From positions 28,115 through 92,114 of the forward strand of contig JAQBVJ010000011.1 of NCBI GenBank assembly GCA_027623235.1: a stretch of DNA of 64,000 nt. The letters are read 5' to 3'. The notes below the pieces were generated by a model. That model saw only the letters and a list, made by a program, of their open reading frames with translations. It was not told where the DNA came from and did not search any database. This DNA is from Planctomycetota bacterium. Its GTDB lineage: Bacteria; Planctomycetota; Planctomycetia; Planctomycetales; Planctomycetaceae. The translations under genes were made by a program, and so were the position numbers. This document shows, in pieces, positions 26,833-36,192 of the stretch (its first letter is position 1; each line of letters opens with the position of its first letter).

Positions 26833-28116
26833 ATGGATATCCTTTTCCTCACAACGTGCTATCCGCATCCCACCGCACCGGTGCGCGGCACGTACAACTA
26901 CGAGCTGTGCGAAGCGCTGCGAAACGTCGCGCGGGTTCGCATTGTTTCACCACGGCCGTGGACCGAAATTGTGCGCAACTGGCGTTCGAAGCCGGTGCAG
27001 CCTGAGCGAGGCTCGCTTCGAACGGCGTATCCGTGCTTCCTGTTTCCGCCGAAAGTGTTGCGACACCAGTACGGGCAGTTCATGTGGAAGTCGATTCGGA
27101 AGCAGGTCAAGGAAACGTCTGAGGGCCTGTCCGCCGACTGGGTTCTCAGCTACTGGGCGCACCCGGATGGCGAGGCCGGGCTGGAAGCCGCACGTGCGTG
27201 CGGTGCGAAGGCCGGAGTCATTGTCGGCGGATCGGACGTGCTGATTCTGACGAAGGATCCCAAACGGAGAAAAGGCGTCCAGCGCGTCCTGACCGAATCC
27301 GATGCCGTCTTTACAGTCAGCGAGGGGCTGCGCCGGCACGTCATTTCGCTGGGGACGGACGAGGCGAAGGTCCACACGATTTACCAGGGGACGAACCCCG
27401 CGAAGTTCAGCGGCGGCTTCAAGTCGCTCGCCCGTCAACGACTTTCGATTCCAACGCCAGATCGGGTGTTTCTGTGGGTCGGTCGGCTCGTCGACGTGAA
27501 GCGGCCGTCACTTCTCATCGAGGCGTTCGCCCTTGTGAAACAGGCAGAGCCGGCGGCGAGGCTGATCCTGGCCGGCGATGGACCGCTGCTGGCAGAGACC
27601 CAGGGCCTTGTCAGACAGGCGGGGCTCGGGGAGTCGGTCCACTTCGCCGGGGCGGTGCCGCAGTCGGAGCTGCCTTTGTGGTACCGCGCGGCGGATGCGA
27701 CGGTCCTGTCGAGTGACTCCGAAGGACTGCCGAATGTCTTCCGGGAGAGTCTTGCCTGCGGCACTCCCTTTGTCTCAACAGATGTTGGGAGTATTTCGGA
27801 AATCGCATCGCCAGCGTACTCGCTCCTCGCCCGTCAAGGTGATGCCGGCGACCTGTCGCGAGCGATGCTGGAAATTCTCAACGTTCGATTTCAGCTCGGC
27901 GTGCAGCAGTACCAGCCGCGAACCTGGGCGGACTGTGCCAGTGACATGACTGACGTGATGGCGAACGTGACTTCGTCTTCAACATTCAGACAGGAAGCGC
28001 CGCCTCGCGATGAGGTGGGGGCGGAGGCCTTAGCAGATGATTTGATGGCTGCCAACGAGGGCCGTCCCGTTTCTGTGTTTCGAGAAGGAGCGACTCATGT
28101 CACGCACAATTCCTGA
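26833..28116 (+). CDS. Glycosyltransferase family 4
   Basis: About 427 residues from ATG at 26833; a GTG two codons upstream is possible. GT-B layout: LFLTTCYPHPTAPVRGTYNY at the start, donor domain with LWVGRLVDVKRPSLLIEAF, LAGDGPLLAE, and the EX7E-type segment SEGLPNVFRESLACGTPFV. The last 40 residues are an acidic tail that could be disordered. It overlaps the next gene by 20 bases. Likely a cytoplasmic sugar transferase in the same polysaccharide pathway; substrate unknown. Confidence 0.91.
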   Translation: MDILFLTTCYPHPTAPVRGTYNYELCEALRNVARVRIVSPRPWTEIVRNWRSKPVQPERGSLRTAYPCFLFPPKVLRHQYGQFMWKSIRKQVKETSEGLSADWVLSYWAHPDGEAGLEAARACGAKAGVIVGGSDVLILTKDPKRRKGVQRVLTESDAVFTVSEGLRRHVISLGTDEAKVHTIYQGTNPAKFSGGFKSLARQRLSIPTPDRVFLWVGRLVDVKRPSLLIEAFALVKQAEPAARLILAGDGPLLAETQGLVRQAGLGESVHFAGAVPQSELPLWYRAADATVLSSDSEGLPNVFRESLACGTPFVSTDVGSISEIASPAYSLLARQGDAGDLSRAMLEILNVRFQLGVQQYQPRTWADCASDMTDVMANVTSSSTFRQEAPPRDEVGAEALADDLMAANEGRPVSVFREGATHVTHNS

Positions 28117-29497
28117 TCGGCGAGTCAAACGCGTTCTGGTGATCGCCTATGTCTTCCCGCCGGCCGGCGGAGCGGGAGTGCAGCGCATCTCAAAATTCGT
28201 GCGTTACCTGCCCGAGTGTGGCTGGGATTGTTCCGTGCTCACCGTGGCAAACCCGTCGGTTCCAGTCTTCGATGAATCACTTCTCGAAGAGATTCCAGAC
28301 AGCACCGTCGTTCGCCGAACGCCGACGTTCGAGCCTGGGTACGCTATGAAGAGTCTCGTTGCTGCCGGTTCGAAGGCGGAACGGTCGCGGTTTTCGCCGA
28401 AGCGAATTGTGAAGAACACGATTCGAGCTGCGGGCAACGCGATCCTGCAGCCGGACGCTCAGATTTTGTGGTATCCGCGAGCTGTCCGAGAGGGGCGTCG
28501 CCTTCTTGAGGAGCTCCACCATGACGCGATTTTTGTGACAGCACCTCCGTTTTCGTCATTGCTCATCGGCGCGAGCCTCAGTCGATCCAGTGGTCTTCCG
28601 CTGGTCGTCGACTACCGTGACGAGTGGGGGATCAGTAACCGGTATCAGGAAAATCGACAGAAGTCGGCGTTGTCTCACCTGGTGCAGGAACGAATGCAAC
28701 GGAGGGTACTTCGCCAGGCGAAAGCAGTGATCGCAACGACTCGGCGGAGTGCCGACTCGCTCAAGGAACGAGTCCAGAATTGTGGCAGCCATGCGACGGT
28801 CAGCCATATTTACAACGGGTACGACCGAGCTGATCTGCAGTGTGCCCCGGAGTTTGCCAGCCCAAAGCCGACGAACGATCGATACCGGATTGCTTATGTC
28901 GGAACGTTCTGGAATCTGACGGATATTTCGCCGCTGGTTCGCGGGATTCGCGAGCTTGCCGCGCGGAGACCGGACCTCGCCGCAAAGCTGGAGCTCATTG
29001 TGGCCGGCCGACGGACCGGTGAGCAGGAAGCGGTTCTTGATCAACTCAGTGATCTGCCGTGTCTGCTCACGCGAAAGGGCTACCTGAGTCACGGCGAGGC
29101 AATCGATGTGATGCGATCCTCGAATGAGCTGGCTCTACTGTTGAGCGACGTGCCGGAATCGTCACGAGTGATGCCGGCAAAGACGTTTGAGTGCCTCGCG
29201 CTGAATCGAAACATCCTCGCAGTTTCGCCTCCGGGAGAAATGACGGAACTGCTGGCATCGTGTCCGCTGGCCGAATCGTTTTTGCCCGGTGACACAACGG
29301 GAATCGCTCGTCATCTGGAACGCCGACTGGCCGAACAGAGTTCGGCACCGACAGAATCAGCCTGGGAGTCGTCGCGTTTTGAACGACGACATCTGACGGG
29401 ACAGCTCGCCAATGTCCTCAGTTTTGCCGCCGGAACTTCCGGCGGAGCAGACGTCCGACAATACACCCCGTTCGAAATTCTGGGGGCCAATCGGTGA
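28097..29497 (+). CDS. Glycosyltransferase (GT-B fold)
   Basis: 466 residues, starting inside the end of the preceding gene, with AGGAG six bases before the ATG, which settles the start. It opens with LVIAYVFPPAGGAGVQRISK, a typical GT4-like N-terminus, and contains DYRDEWGISN, seen in polysaccharide glycosyltransferases. The donor half has YVGTFWNLTD and MPAKTFECLALNRNILAV, the degenerate form of the EX7E region. The stop overlaps the next gene (GTGA). The function is transfer to a growing glycan; specifics unknown. Confidence 0.88.
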   Translation: MSRTIPDRRVKRVLVIAYVFPPAGGAGVQRISKFVRYLPECGWDCSVLTVANPSVPVFDESLLEEIPDSTVVRRTPTFEPGYAMKSLVAAGSKAERSRFSPKRIVKNTIRAAGNAILQPDAQILWYPRAVREGRRLLEELHHDAIFVTAPPFSSLLIGASLSRSSGLPLVVDYRDEWGISNRYQENRQKSALSHLVQERMQRRVLRQAKAVIATTRRSADSLKERVQNCGSHATVSHIYNGYDRADLQCAPEFASPKPTNDRYRIAYVGTFWNLTDISPLVRGIRELAARRPDLAAKLELIVAGRRTGEQEAVLDQLSDLPCLLTRKGYLSHGEAIDVMRSSNELALLLSDVPESSRVMPAKTFECLALNRNILAVSPPGEMTELLASCPLAESFLPGDTTGIARHLERRLAEQSSAPTESAWESSRFERRHLTGQLANVLSFAAGTSGGADVRQYTPFEILGANR

Positions 29498-30660
29498 CGG
29501 AAGCCGTTTTCTGGATCAGCCTCTTTGGCCTGTTCTACATCTACGCTGGCTACCCGATTCTTGTTCGGGGGCTGGCGAGGCTGATTCCGCTGCGCCGGGC
29601 AATCGCGGAAATCTCAAGTCTGGATCCCGACGACCCCGCTTCGCGCGTCTCGGTCGTCATCGCCAGTTCAAACGACGGAGAAGTGCTTCGAACAAAAATC
29701 GTACAACTGCTCAATTCACCGCAGTCCGGTTTTATTCGCGAGATTCTGATGGGTTCGGACGGGTCCACGGACAACACGGCGGAACTCGTTCGCGGCATCG
29801 GTGACTCCCGCATTCGACTTTTCGAATTCGCCGAACGCCGCGGCAAGCCGGCCGTTCTGAACGACCTTCTGCCCGAGTGTCGAAGCGAAATCGTCGTGTT
29901 GTGCGATGCCCGGCAGATCCTTTCCGATGAGGCGATTCCGGCGATGCTTGCGAACTTCGCTGACCCGCAGGTCGGAGTCGTCTCGGGCGAGCTGGTGTTT
30001 CGTGCCGAGTCGCTCGAAGGATCCACGGCCGCGCGAGGAATCGGAGCCTACTGGCGCTACGAGAAAAGCATCCGAAAAGCCGAAGCCCGTTTCCGCAGCG
30101 TTCCGGGAGCGACCGGAGCGCTGTACGCGATCCGCAAGGCCTTGTTCGTGCGGATTCCGGAATCCACGTTGCTGGACGATGTCGTCATCCCGATGCAGGC
30201 CATTACTCAGGGGTACCGCTGCGTCTTTGAGCCGCGTGCGATCGCCTGGGACACACCGTCCGAAACGCTTGGTCGCGAGTCTGTCCGAAAGCGCCGCACA
30301 ATCGCCGGTGCCGCACAGTTGATCGCGATGCACCCGTCATGGCTGTTGCCGTGGAAGAATCCGATCTGGCTGGAGTTTGTCTCGCACAAACTTCTGCGAC
30401 TGGCTTCGCCGTTTCTGCTGCTTGTCGTGCTGATTACGAATTATCAGCTGGCGTCGACACACCTGCTGTATGGCGTTCTGCAGATTCTGCACGTCGCATT
30501 TTACTACTGTGCGTTGGCCGGCTGGATGTGCCAGAGAATTGGCAGGCCTTCGGTCCTGTTCGGTCTTCAGCTGACCTTCATGACGCTCAACCTGACGACC
30601 CTGGCCGCGCTGTGGGACGCCGCGCGAGGCCGGTTTCGAGTGACCTGGCAACGCTCGTAG
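29494..30660 (+). CDS. Membrane glycosyltransferase family 2
   Basis: 388 residues from GTG overlapping the previous stop. An N-terminal helix (EAVFWISLFGLFYIYAGYPI) leads into a GT-A domain: VSVVIASSNDG, MGSDGSTDNT, a DxD-like CDARQ, and a C-terminal QxxRW-like region reading ESVRKRRTIAGAAQL. Three to four helices close the protein (about 290-375). The layout resembles processive or polyprenyl-linked GT2 enzymes. It is the last gene of the cluster. The QxxRW motif being RKRRT makes a processive synthase less likely. Confidence 0.9.
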   Translation: MTEAVFWISLFGLFYIYAGYPILVRGLARLIPLRRAIAEISSLDPDDPASRVSVVIASSNDGEVLRTKIVQLLNSPQSGFIREILMGSDGSTDNTAELVRGIGDSRIRLFEFAERRGKPAVLNDLLPECRSEIVVLCDARQILSDEAIPAMLANFADPQVGVVSGELVFRAESLEGSTAARGIGAYWRYEKSIRKAEARFRSVPGATGALYAIRKALFVRIPESTLLDDVVIPMQAITQGYRCVFEPRAIAWDTPSETLGRESVRKRRTIAGAAQLIAMHPSWLLPWKNPIWLEFVSHKLLRLASPFLLLVVLITNYQLASTHLLYGVLQILHVAFYYCALAGWMCQRIGRPSVLFGLQLTFMTLNLTTLAALWDAARGRFRVTWQRS

Positions 30661-30684
30661 ACGTCGCTGGCTGGACCACGTCAA

Positions 30685-31569
30685 CTATTTCTGGTCTGGC
30701 TCGACATCCAGTATCGTCTCGTCGATGACGAGTGCGGCTGCTTCTTTGAGCAGAATGGAATGCTCGCGGTTTCGCTCGATCCGACTTTGCAGCACGGCGA
30801 CCAGAGACGTCCCGGCGACAGTCAGTCCAGCCCGGCCGTTCTCTGTCAGGACGACATTCTGCAGCACAACATCCTTAGCGTGGTCGCTGGCGTTCACACC
30901 GTCGATCCGGAAATGCTGGATGGTCAGATTGTCGATGACAACATTGTTCACGCCGTAAAACGTGATGCCGCAAGCTTGACGCGCCAGGCCGAATCGCATG
31001 GATTCCGGATCGTCAAGTCGCTCGGCCTGGAAATACATCGCTCCCTTGAACGCACACCAGCTTCCCGGGGGCATCTCCGGCACTTCGGTCCAGGTTTTGC
31101 CTGCAGGGCGTTTGACTTCCGAGACTGCCTTGCCGTCCAGGATCAGCTGATAGTGTCCCTTGCGGTACGGCTTGAGTTGCCAGAGGTCGCTTCCCACTTG
31201 TTGCCATGCTGTCTCGGGAACGGCCATCGCGCCGGAAAGAGTTGCTCCGTTTCCAAGAATCGTAAACGGTTGCTGGACGGGGCCGCTGTGCTTTGAGCCG
31301 ACCAGGCTGATCGACTCGTAATAGGGCACTCCGGTATTCGCGAGCGAGATCACGTCAGATCGTCCCGCCAGCTTGAGAGCCCGGCCGATCGTTTTGACCG
31401 GGCCCGTCTGCTCAGTGATGGCCTCAGCGCGGATTCCGTTGCAGGCGTCGCTGCCGAGCCGGTTGTTGACGTAGATCGTACCTGCATCCGTCCTCCGAGA
31501 AGGAATCAGAAACGAAACGATCGCCAGAAAAAGAACCAGGCTGCGATGAGAAATGTTGAGGCAGTTCAT
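30685..31569 (-). CDS. Secreted right-handed beta-helix protein
   Basis: 294 residues from the ATG at 31569, which places a signal peptide (SLVLFLAIVSFLIPS) at the N-terminus; the frame open to 31650 is not supported. TIYVNNRLGSDACNG is typical of the start of DUF1565/NosD-type beta-helix proteins. The later part shows rung repeats (NNVVIDNLTIQHFRIDGVNA, KDVVLQNVVLTENGRAGL, LVAVLQSRIERNREHSIL). Such folds bind or cleave polysaccharides; it lies beside the glycan cluster, convergent with it. No catalytic residues are assigned. It is short for the family and has few rungs. Confidence 0.82.
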   Translation of the reverse strand: MNCLNISHRSLVLFLAIVSFLIPSRRTDAGTIYVNNRLGSDACNGIRAEAITEQTGPVKTIGRALKLAGRSDVISLANTGVPYYESISLVGSKHSGPVQQPFTILGNGATLSGAMAVPETAWQQVGSDLWQLKPYRKGHYQLILDGKAVSEVKRPAGKTWTEVPEMPPGSWCAFKGAMYFQAERLDDPESMRFGLARQACGITFYGVNNVVIDNLTIQHFRIDGVNASDHAKDVVLQNVVLTENGRAGLTVAGTSLVAVLQSRIERNREHSILLKEAAALVIDETILDVEPDQK

Positions 31570-31659
31570 ACGGAGTCCGGATGCGCGAAACAGGAACAAG
31601 GCATCGTCTGAATTCGGCAACCGGAGAAGCACTCGCCCACTGTGACCCACCCTGGCCGG

Positions 31660-32604
31660 TCAATTCGAGTGGATCCGGTACGGCAATTCCTGCCCGGCAA
31701 GCCCTGCCGCCAGATTCTCAACCGTCATTTCCATCATTCTTTGCCTGGTCCGGTGAGACGCACTTCCCAGGTGCGGCGCAATGACCAGATTGTCGAGCGT
31801 CAACAGCGGATGGTCACGCGGCAAGGGCTCGGGATCTGTGACATCCAGCGCGGCTCCACGGATTCGGCCGGCTTTGAGGATTTCGTAAAGGTCGTCGGTC
31901 ACGACGACCGGACCGCGAGCCATGTTCACCAGCGTTGCCGTCGGCTTCATCAGTTCCAGTTGAGCCTTCCCGATCATCCCCGTTGTTTCTGCAGTGAGAG
32001 GGCAGTTCAACGAGACAAAGTCACTCTCACGCAGAAGGTCGTCCAGCGAGCGGTACTCGACTCCGAGTTCCGCTTCGGCTGTCTCATCCCGATTCCGATT
32101 GTGATAGAGCAAAGGCATGCCGAAAGCGCGAGCCCGTTTTGCGACCTCTTTCCCGATCCGCCCCATCCCGACAATTCCAAGCGTGCTGCCAGTGACTTCG
32201 TGTCCGATCAGAATCGCCGGGTCGTAATGAACGAACTCCGGTCCGCGGGCGAAGTGGTCGCCAATGACGATGTTCCTGGCCGATGCCATCAGCAGAGCAA
32301 AGGTCATGTCCGCTGTGCCAGCGTCGAGGCAGCCGGGCGTGTTGCCGACAGGAATTCCTCGACTGGTCGCCGCCGCCACGTCGACATGATCAACGCCGAC
32401 ACCATGATTGCTGATGACTTTCAGATTCGGCATGCGGTCCATGAGGCGTGCATCGACGGCCGGATGTCCGTACGCGATGACCGCTTCGCAAACGGAAAGC
32501 GCCGTCGATTCTTCGGATGTGTCCCATCCAAAAACTTCGTAAGCGTCACCGAGCATGTCCAGCAGCGGCTTCGGTAACCCATCACCCATCACGCGTGTTG
32601 GCAT
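31660..32604 (-). CDS. D-2-hydroxyacid dehydrogenase, NAD(P)-dependent
   Basis: 314 residues from MPTRVMG (an ATG 8 codons upstream is less likely). The Rossmann domain shows [17 protein letters not shown]. The catalytic triad is readable: Arg in [10 protein letters not shown], Glu in DVTDPEPLP and His in [15 protein letters not shown] follows the second strand, suggesting NADP preference (inference). The family reduces glyoxylate, hydroxypyruvate or related 2-oxoacids. The gene is 20 bases downstream of larE, whose pathway also concerns hydroxyacids, but a functional link is only suggestive. Confidence 0.93.
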   Translation of the reverse strand: MPTRVMGDGLPKPLLDMLGDAYEVFGWDTSEESTALSVCEAVIAYGHPAVDARLMDRMPNLKVISNHGVGVDHVDVAAATSRGIPVGNTPGCLDAGTADMTFALLMASARNIVIGDHFARGPEFVHYDPAILIGHEVTGSTLGIVGMGRIGKEVAKRARAFGMPLLYHNRNRDETAEAELGVEYRSLDDLLRESDFVSLNCPLTAETTGMIGKAQLELMKPTATLVNMARGPVVVTDDLYEILKAGRIRGAALDVTDPEPLPRDHPLLTLDNLVIAPHLGSASHRTRQRMMEMTVENLAAGLAGQELPYRIHSN

Positions 32605-32624
32605 GTTTGTCTCCAGGCGGAAAA

Positions 32625-33491
32625 TCAATCGTGCATAATCGGCAGGCTGAGCGATTCGGCCGGCAGGACCGAGTTGAGGCTTCCGGAGCGAAATCCTTCC
32701 AGGTCGAGCGTCACGAATTTGAATCCGAACTCTCGAAACTTCATGGCAACCCGCTTGCTGGATTCCGGATCAGCGAGCCGGCCGATCAGCTCGCACGGAA
32801 CTTCGATCCTCGCCAGATCGCCGGCCTCCAGCCGCACTCGCAGTTCGCGCGTGCCAAGGAGTTCGGCGAGAAACTGCTCGGCGAGGTCGATTCGGCGAAC
32901 CCGCTCGGACGTCACTTCCACTCCGTACGCGATGCGGCTGGAAAGGCATGGCATCGCCGGCTTGTCCCACACCGGCAGGTCCCAGTGTCGTGCAAGGTCT
33001 CGGACATTCTGCTTCGTGAGTCCCGCTTCAATCAGCGGGCTTCGAACGGAATGTTCGCCCGCAGCGATCATTCCAGGTCGATGATCGCCTCGATCGTCGA
33101 GGTTGGCTCCATTCACTACGACGTCGACGTTGAGTTCCGGCAGAATTTGATCCAGCTGCGAGTACAGCTCGGACTTGCAGAAGAAGCAGCGGTTCGACGG
33201 ATTGCTCAGGTAGTTCGAATCCGCGAACTCACTCGTTTCGATGATTCGGTGCCGAATGCCGATTAACTGTGCAAGCCGGACCGCCTCGTCGAGTTCTCCT
33301 GTGGCGAGACTCGCACTGCTGGCCGTCACGGCGACAGCTTTCTCGCCGCACGCAAGCTGAGCGGCTTTGGCGACGACCGTGCTGTCGACTCCGGCCGAAA
33401 ACGCAACGGCAACACGACCGCATTGGCGAAGCAATTCGAGAAGCTGATCTCGCTTTGCCTGGAGGTCGTCGGGAAGAGATGTTGTGCTCAT
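32625..33491 (-). CDS. larE: ATP-dependent sacrificial sulfur transferase LarE
   Basis: 288 residues. The PP-loop reads FSAGVDSTV (residues 31-39), and PCLSSR at 181-186 holds Cys182, corresponding by motif to the sacrificial cysteine of LarE. A CFFCK motif at 102-106 may bind metal. LarE adenylates and sulfurates pyridinium-3,5-biscarboxylic acid mononucleotide, donating its own cysteine sulfur, to build the nickel-pincer cofactor of lactate racemase and related enzymes. larB, larC and larA are not in the window. Followed closely by a hydroxyacid dehydrogenase. Confidence 0.92.
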   Translation of the reverse strand: MSTTSLPDDLQAKRDQLLELLRQCGRVAVAFSAGVDSTVVAKAAQLACGEKAVAVTASSASLATGELDEAVRLAQLIGIRHRIIETSEFADSNYLSNPSNRCFFCKSELYSQLDQILPELNVDVVVNGANLDDRGDHRPGMIAAGEHSVRSPLIEAGLTKQNVRDLARHWDLPVWDKPAMPCLSSRIAYGVEVTSERVRRIDLAEQFLAELLGTRELRVRLEAGDLARIEVPCELIGRLADPESSKRVAMKFREFGFKFVTLDLEGFRSGSLNSVLPAESLSLPIMHD

Positions 33492-33534
33492 GAGCCTGCT
33501 TCAGGATGGACTCACAGAGAAAATGGAGATGACT

Positions 33535-33555
33535 CAGACACGATTCCTCCGTGTC
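33535..33555 (-). terminator. Weak hairpin between tdk and larE
   Basis: AGACACG and CGTGTCT form a perfect 7-base stem around a 7-base loop, 18 bases past the tdk stop. No T-run follows on the minus strand, so termination is uncertain; it might be an RNA processing or stability element. Confidence 0.25.
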
Positions 33556-33572
33556 TCTGTGTTTCAACCATG

Positions 33573-34181
33573 TCAATCGGAAAACGGCAGTTGATCCCGC
33601 TGCCTGGTCGTGATGCCTTCTTTGAAGTGCTTGCGGCAGACGGACAGGTAACGGTCATTGCCGCCGATCTTCACCTGCTCCCCCGATCGCACGACCTGGC
33701 CATTGTCGTCAAGACGCAAAACTCGCGTCGCTTTGCTTCCGCAGTGACAGATCGTCTTGATCTCGGTCAGCGAATCCGCCCAGGCCAGCAGGTACATACT
33801 GCCTTCAAAGAGCAATCCCTGAAAGTCCGTCCGAAGTCCGTAGGTCAGAACGGGAATACTGAGCCGATCGACCACTTCAGTCAGTTCAAACACCTGCTGG
33901 CGGGTCAGGAACTGTGCCTCATCCACAAGCACGCAGTGAATCGGACTTTGCGAGTGCTGCCGACTGGTGATGTCGAACAGATTGTCGGCCTGAGAAAAAC
34001 GCGTCGCCTCGGCATCGAGCCCGATCCGCGACGTGATTGTCCCCTCGCCAAATCGATTATCGAACTGCGGAGTCAGCAGAAGCGTGCTCATGCCACGCTC
34101 CCGGTAGTTGTAGCTCGACTGCAGCAGAGTCGTCGACTTGCCGGCATTCATTGCGGAGTAATAGAAAAACAGCTTCGCCAT
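33573..34181 (-). CDS. tdk: Thymidine kinase (TK1 type)
   Basis: 202 residues from the ATG at 34181; the longer frame to 34463 would cover the neighbouring gene and is rejected. The P-loop is AMNAGKST (residues 10-17), the acidic VDEAQF motif contains the likely catalytic base Glu88, and the lasso/zinc region supplies Cys145, Cys147, Cys182 and His185. [15 protein letters not shown] is the family's substrate-binding stretch. It phosphorylates thymidine for nucleotide salvage. It starts 8 bases after the small Imm17-like gene. Confidence 0.95.
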   Translation of the reverse strand: MAKLFFYYSAMNAGKSTTLLQSSYNYRERGMSTLLLTPQFDNRFGEGTITSRIGLDAEATRFSQADNLFDITSRQHSQSPIHCVLVDEAQFLTRQQVFELTEVVDRLSIPVLTYGLRTDFQGLLFEGSMYLLAWADSLTEIKTICHCGSKATRVLRLDDNGQVVRSGEQVKIGGNDRYLSVCRKHFKEGITTRQRDQLPFSD

Positions 34182-34189
34182 AAGAGTCT

Positions 34190-34405
34190 TTAGTTCGAAT
34201 CCTGAATGACTCCCGCCGTAATCAGCCCACCCAGAACGGCAATGATGAGGCCCAGAACGACGTAAAGCCCGCGAGCCCCGTTGTGTCCCATCAGCCGGAC
34301 CATGCCCTGGGCTTTTCGCGAATTCATGAAGAAGCCCCAGTCGAGGGCTCCGCCGAGAATTGAGAAGACTCCGGCGGCAATCAGGATCAGACCAGCAGGG
34401 TTCAT
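34190..34405 (-). CDS. Small two-helix membrane protein, Imm17-like
   Basis: 71 residues from MNPAGLIL, with GAGG six bases upstream. Two transmembrane helices flank a short loop with FFMNSRKAQ and [15 protein letters not shown]. This pattern resembles the immunity protein 17 (Imm17) family as I remember it: helix, FMxxRKAQ, GxxGAR, helix. In toxin loci Imm17 proteins are proposed to neutralise polymorphic toxins, but many genomes hold stand-alone homologues with no toxin, and none is visible here. The gene lies directly upstream of tdk. Family call moderate; function unknown. Confidence 0.7.
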   Translation of the reverse strand: MNPAGLILIAAGVFSILGGALDWGFFMNSRKAQGMVRLMGHNGARGLYVVLGLIIAVLGGLITAGVIQDSN

Positions 34406-34440
34406 CGGACACCTCTGAGAGACCTGAATCAAAAGGATGG

Positions 34441-35217
34441 CTACATGCTGAAGAGTTTTTCAAACTGCTGTTTGACCGCCGCGACTCCGGAATTCACGAC
34501 CTTGGTGTCGCTTGTCGGAGACAGCAGTCGGCAGCCTTTTTCATAAAGCATCTCAGCGTGCTCTGGAGAGACCGTGACGGCTCCCCACGACTTGCCGTGA
34601 TTTCGGCAGGCGGCGGCGACGGCATCGATGGCCGCGATGCAGTCTTCGTGGAAAAACTGCCCCGTCACGCCAAGACTTTGACTGAGGTCAGCCGGCCCGA
34701 CGAACAAATGATCGACGCCGTCGATCGCCGCAATCGCGTCTGCCTCAACAACAGACTGTTTCGTTTCAATCTGGATGGCGAGGAAGTTTTCCCGATTGGC
34801 TTTCTCACAGAACTCAGACGCAGGGATCGTCGCAAACCGGGCGTCGTAGCCACCCACGTTGAGACCGCGGCAACCTCGCGGCGCGAACTTCGTCCACCGA
34901 GTGAACTCTTCCGCCTGCGCGGCTGTGTGAATCTGAGCAGCCATGACGCCGCCGCCGCCCGCCTCAAGAGATCGCGTCACCGTCGCGTAATCAGTCGGTG
35001 CGACACGGACAAAATTCTCAAGCCCGACACTTCGCGCGGCCATCGTGCCGATTTCGAGATTCTCCATCGCGAATCCGACGTGCTCATGGTCGAACCAGAC
35101 GCCATCGAACCCGCCCTGGATGCCGAGGATCTGCAGGAAGTTGTGGTGCATCAGTCGCCCGACACCGATCATTCGGACGAGCTCATTGTTGGCAAGTTTC
35201 TCTTTAATACGCAGCAT
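34441..35217 (-). CDS. HpcH/HpaI-type aldolase
   Basis: 258 residues from [13 protein letters not shown] (an ATG 23 codons upstream runs through a hairpin and is less likely). The fold is the phosphoenolpyruvate/pyruvate domain: [14 protein letters not shown] (His as catalytic base), [20 protein letters not shown], the metal-binding QIETKQSV and [12 protein letters not shown]. Relatives cleave 2-keto-3-deoxy or 4-hydroxy-2-oxo acids in a metal-dependent aldol reaction. The sequence carries no hint of the exact substrate. A hairpin separates it from the upstream TIM-barrel gene. Confidence 0.92.
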   Translation of the reverse strand: MLRIKEKLANNELVRMIGVGRLMHHNFLQILGIQGGFDGVWFDHEHVGFAMENLEIGTMAARSVGLENFVRVAPTDYATVTRSLEAGGGGVMAAQIHTAAQAEEFTRWTKFAPRGCRGLNVGGYDARFATIPASEFCEKANRENFLAIQIETKQSVVEADAIAAIDGVDHLFVGPADLSQSLGVTGQFFHEDCIAAIDAVAAACRNHGKSWGAVTVSPEHAEMLYEKGCRLLSPTSDTKVVNSGVAAVKQQFEKLFSM

Positions 35218-35242
35218 GAGAACTCTCGGTGAGGAACTAAGA

Positions 35243-35297
35243 AACACACGGAAAGGCAGGAAACTGAGCGAATCAGTTTCCTGCAATTCCGTGTTTT
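35243..35297 (-). terminator. Strong hairpin after the TIM-barrel gene
   Basis: A 12-base perfect stem (35256-35267 with 35273-35284, loop GCGAA) is extended by a further 7 base pairs (CACGGAA with TTCCGTG) across a 2-base internal loop. It lies 23 bases past the stop of the TIM-barrel gene and 26 bases before the aldolase start. On the minus strand a T-rich GTTTCTT follows, so an intrinsic terminator is plausible. Confidence 0.6.
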
Positions 35298-35319
35298 CCG
35301 CGGAATATTGTCAGTACGG

Positions 35320-36192
35320 TTACGCGTCGAGCTTCTTCACAGCGTCGCGAACTGTCTTCAGGCAGGCCTCGATGTCCGACAGCGGGTTGTCCGGATTCTC
35401 TTCGTATTCCAGCGCCAGGCAGTTCTGAAATTTGAGCTTCCGCAGAACTTTCAGACAGGCGAGCGTATCCAGATCGCCCTCGCCGAGAATCCGGAACTGC
35501 TTCCGCTTCTGCCCGTTCTGCACAGTCGTTTTGACGTCTTTGAAGTGGACGCCGAACACGCGTTTGCCGAGCTTCTCGATGACTTCGTGCGGAACTTCAT
35601 CGCTGCGAAGGTAGTGGCCAGTGTCGACGCAGGCTCCGACGAGGGGATGCCGGTCTTTAACCATTTCCTGGACGTCGGTGACTTTGTCGTAAAGAGCCCC
35701 GGGGCCATGATTGTGAATCGCGATGGCGACTTCGTATTCCTCACACAGCTTGTCGAGCAGGTCGAACGTCGCCTTGTCCTTTTTCGGATTCGCACTGAGC
35801 GCGACAATTCCCATGGCTTTCGCGAAGTCAAATGCCGCTCGGGCCGACGTTTCGTTTGAATCAAAATTAATCACACCGTAGGCCAGCAGCTTTACGCCGG
35901 CTTCGTCGAGGATCGCTTTCTGCTCTGCGATGTGCTTTGGCGTTCCCCCCATTGGAATGTGATTCGGATACGCCTCCCAGTACTTCAGACCAAGCGTTCG
36001 CGTGTGCTTCAGGGCGATCTTGGGATCTTTGTAGCCTCGCAGCGAATAGCTCTGGACTCCCATCTTGAACCCGCCATACGGGTCTTTGTCATCAGCGGCG
36101 CCGACCGAGCGACCCAGGGCAAGCGAGCCTGCGGCGACCGCGGACGCGGCCAGAAAATCACGACGGCTGACAATGTTTCTGCTTTCGAACAT
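35320..36192 (-). CDS. Tat-exported sugar isomerase/epimerase-like TIM barrel
   Basis: 290 residues. A Tat signal ([19 protein letters not shown]) occupies residues 9-27. The rest is an AP endonuclease family 2/xylose isomerase-like barrel: KMGVQSYSLRGY, KYWEAYPNHIPMGG, GVINFDSNET, IAIHNHGPGALY, GACVDTGHYLR, FGVHFKDV and LALEYEENPDNP supply the Glu/His/Asp metal ligands. Many exported planctomycete homologues are of unknown substrate. It is followed by a strong hairpin and overlaps the end of the small gene upstream by 35 bases. Confidence 0.92.
   Translation of the reverse strand: MFESRNIVSRRDFLAASAVAAGSLALGRSVGAADDKDPYGGFKMGVQSYSLRGYKDPKIALKHTRTLGLKYWEAYPNHIPMGGTPKHIAEQKAILDEAGVKLLAYGVINFDSNETSARAAFDFAKAMGIVALSANPKKDKATFDLLDKLCEEYEVAIAIHNHGPGALYDKVTDVQEMVKDRHPLVGACVDTGHYLRSDEVPHEVIEKLGKRVFGVHFKDVKTTVQNGQKRKQFRILGEGDLDTLACLKVLRKLKFQNCLALEYEENPDNPLSDIEACLKTVRDAVKKLDA

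Noticed and set aside
34193..34210. GTTCGAATCC-like T-arm near the end of the Imm17-like gene
   Set aside because: No acceptor or anticodon stems can be folded around it; it encodes the C-terminus of a small protein.
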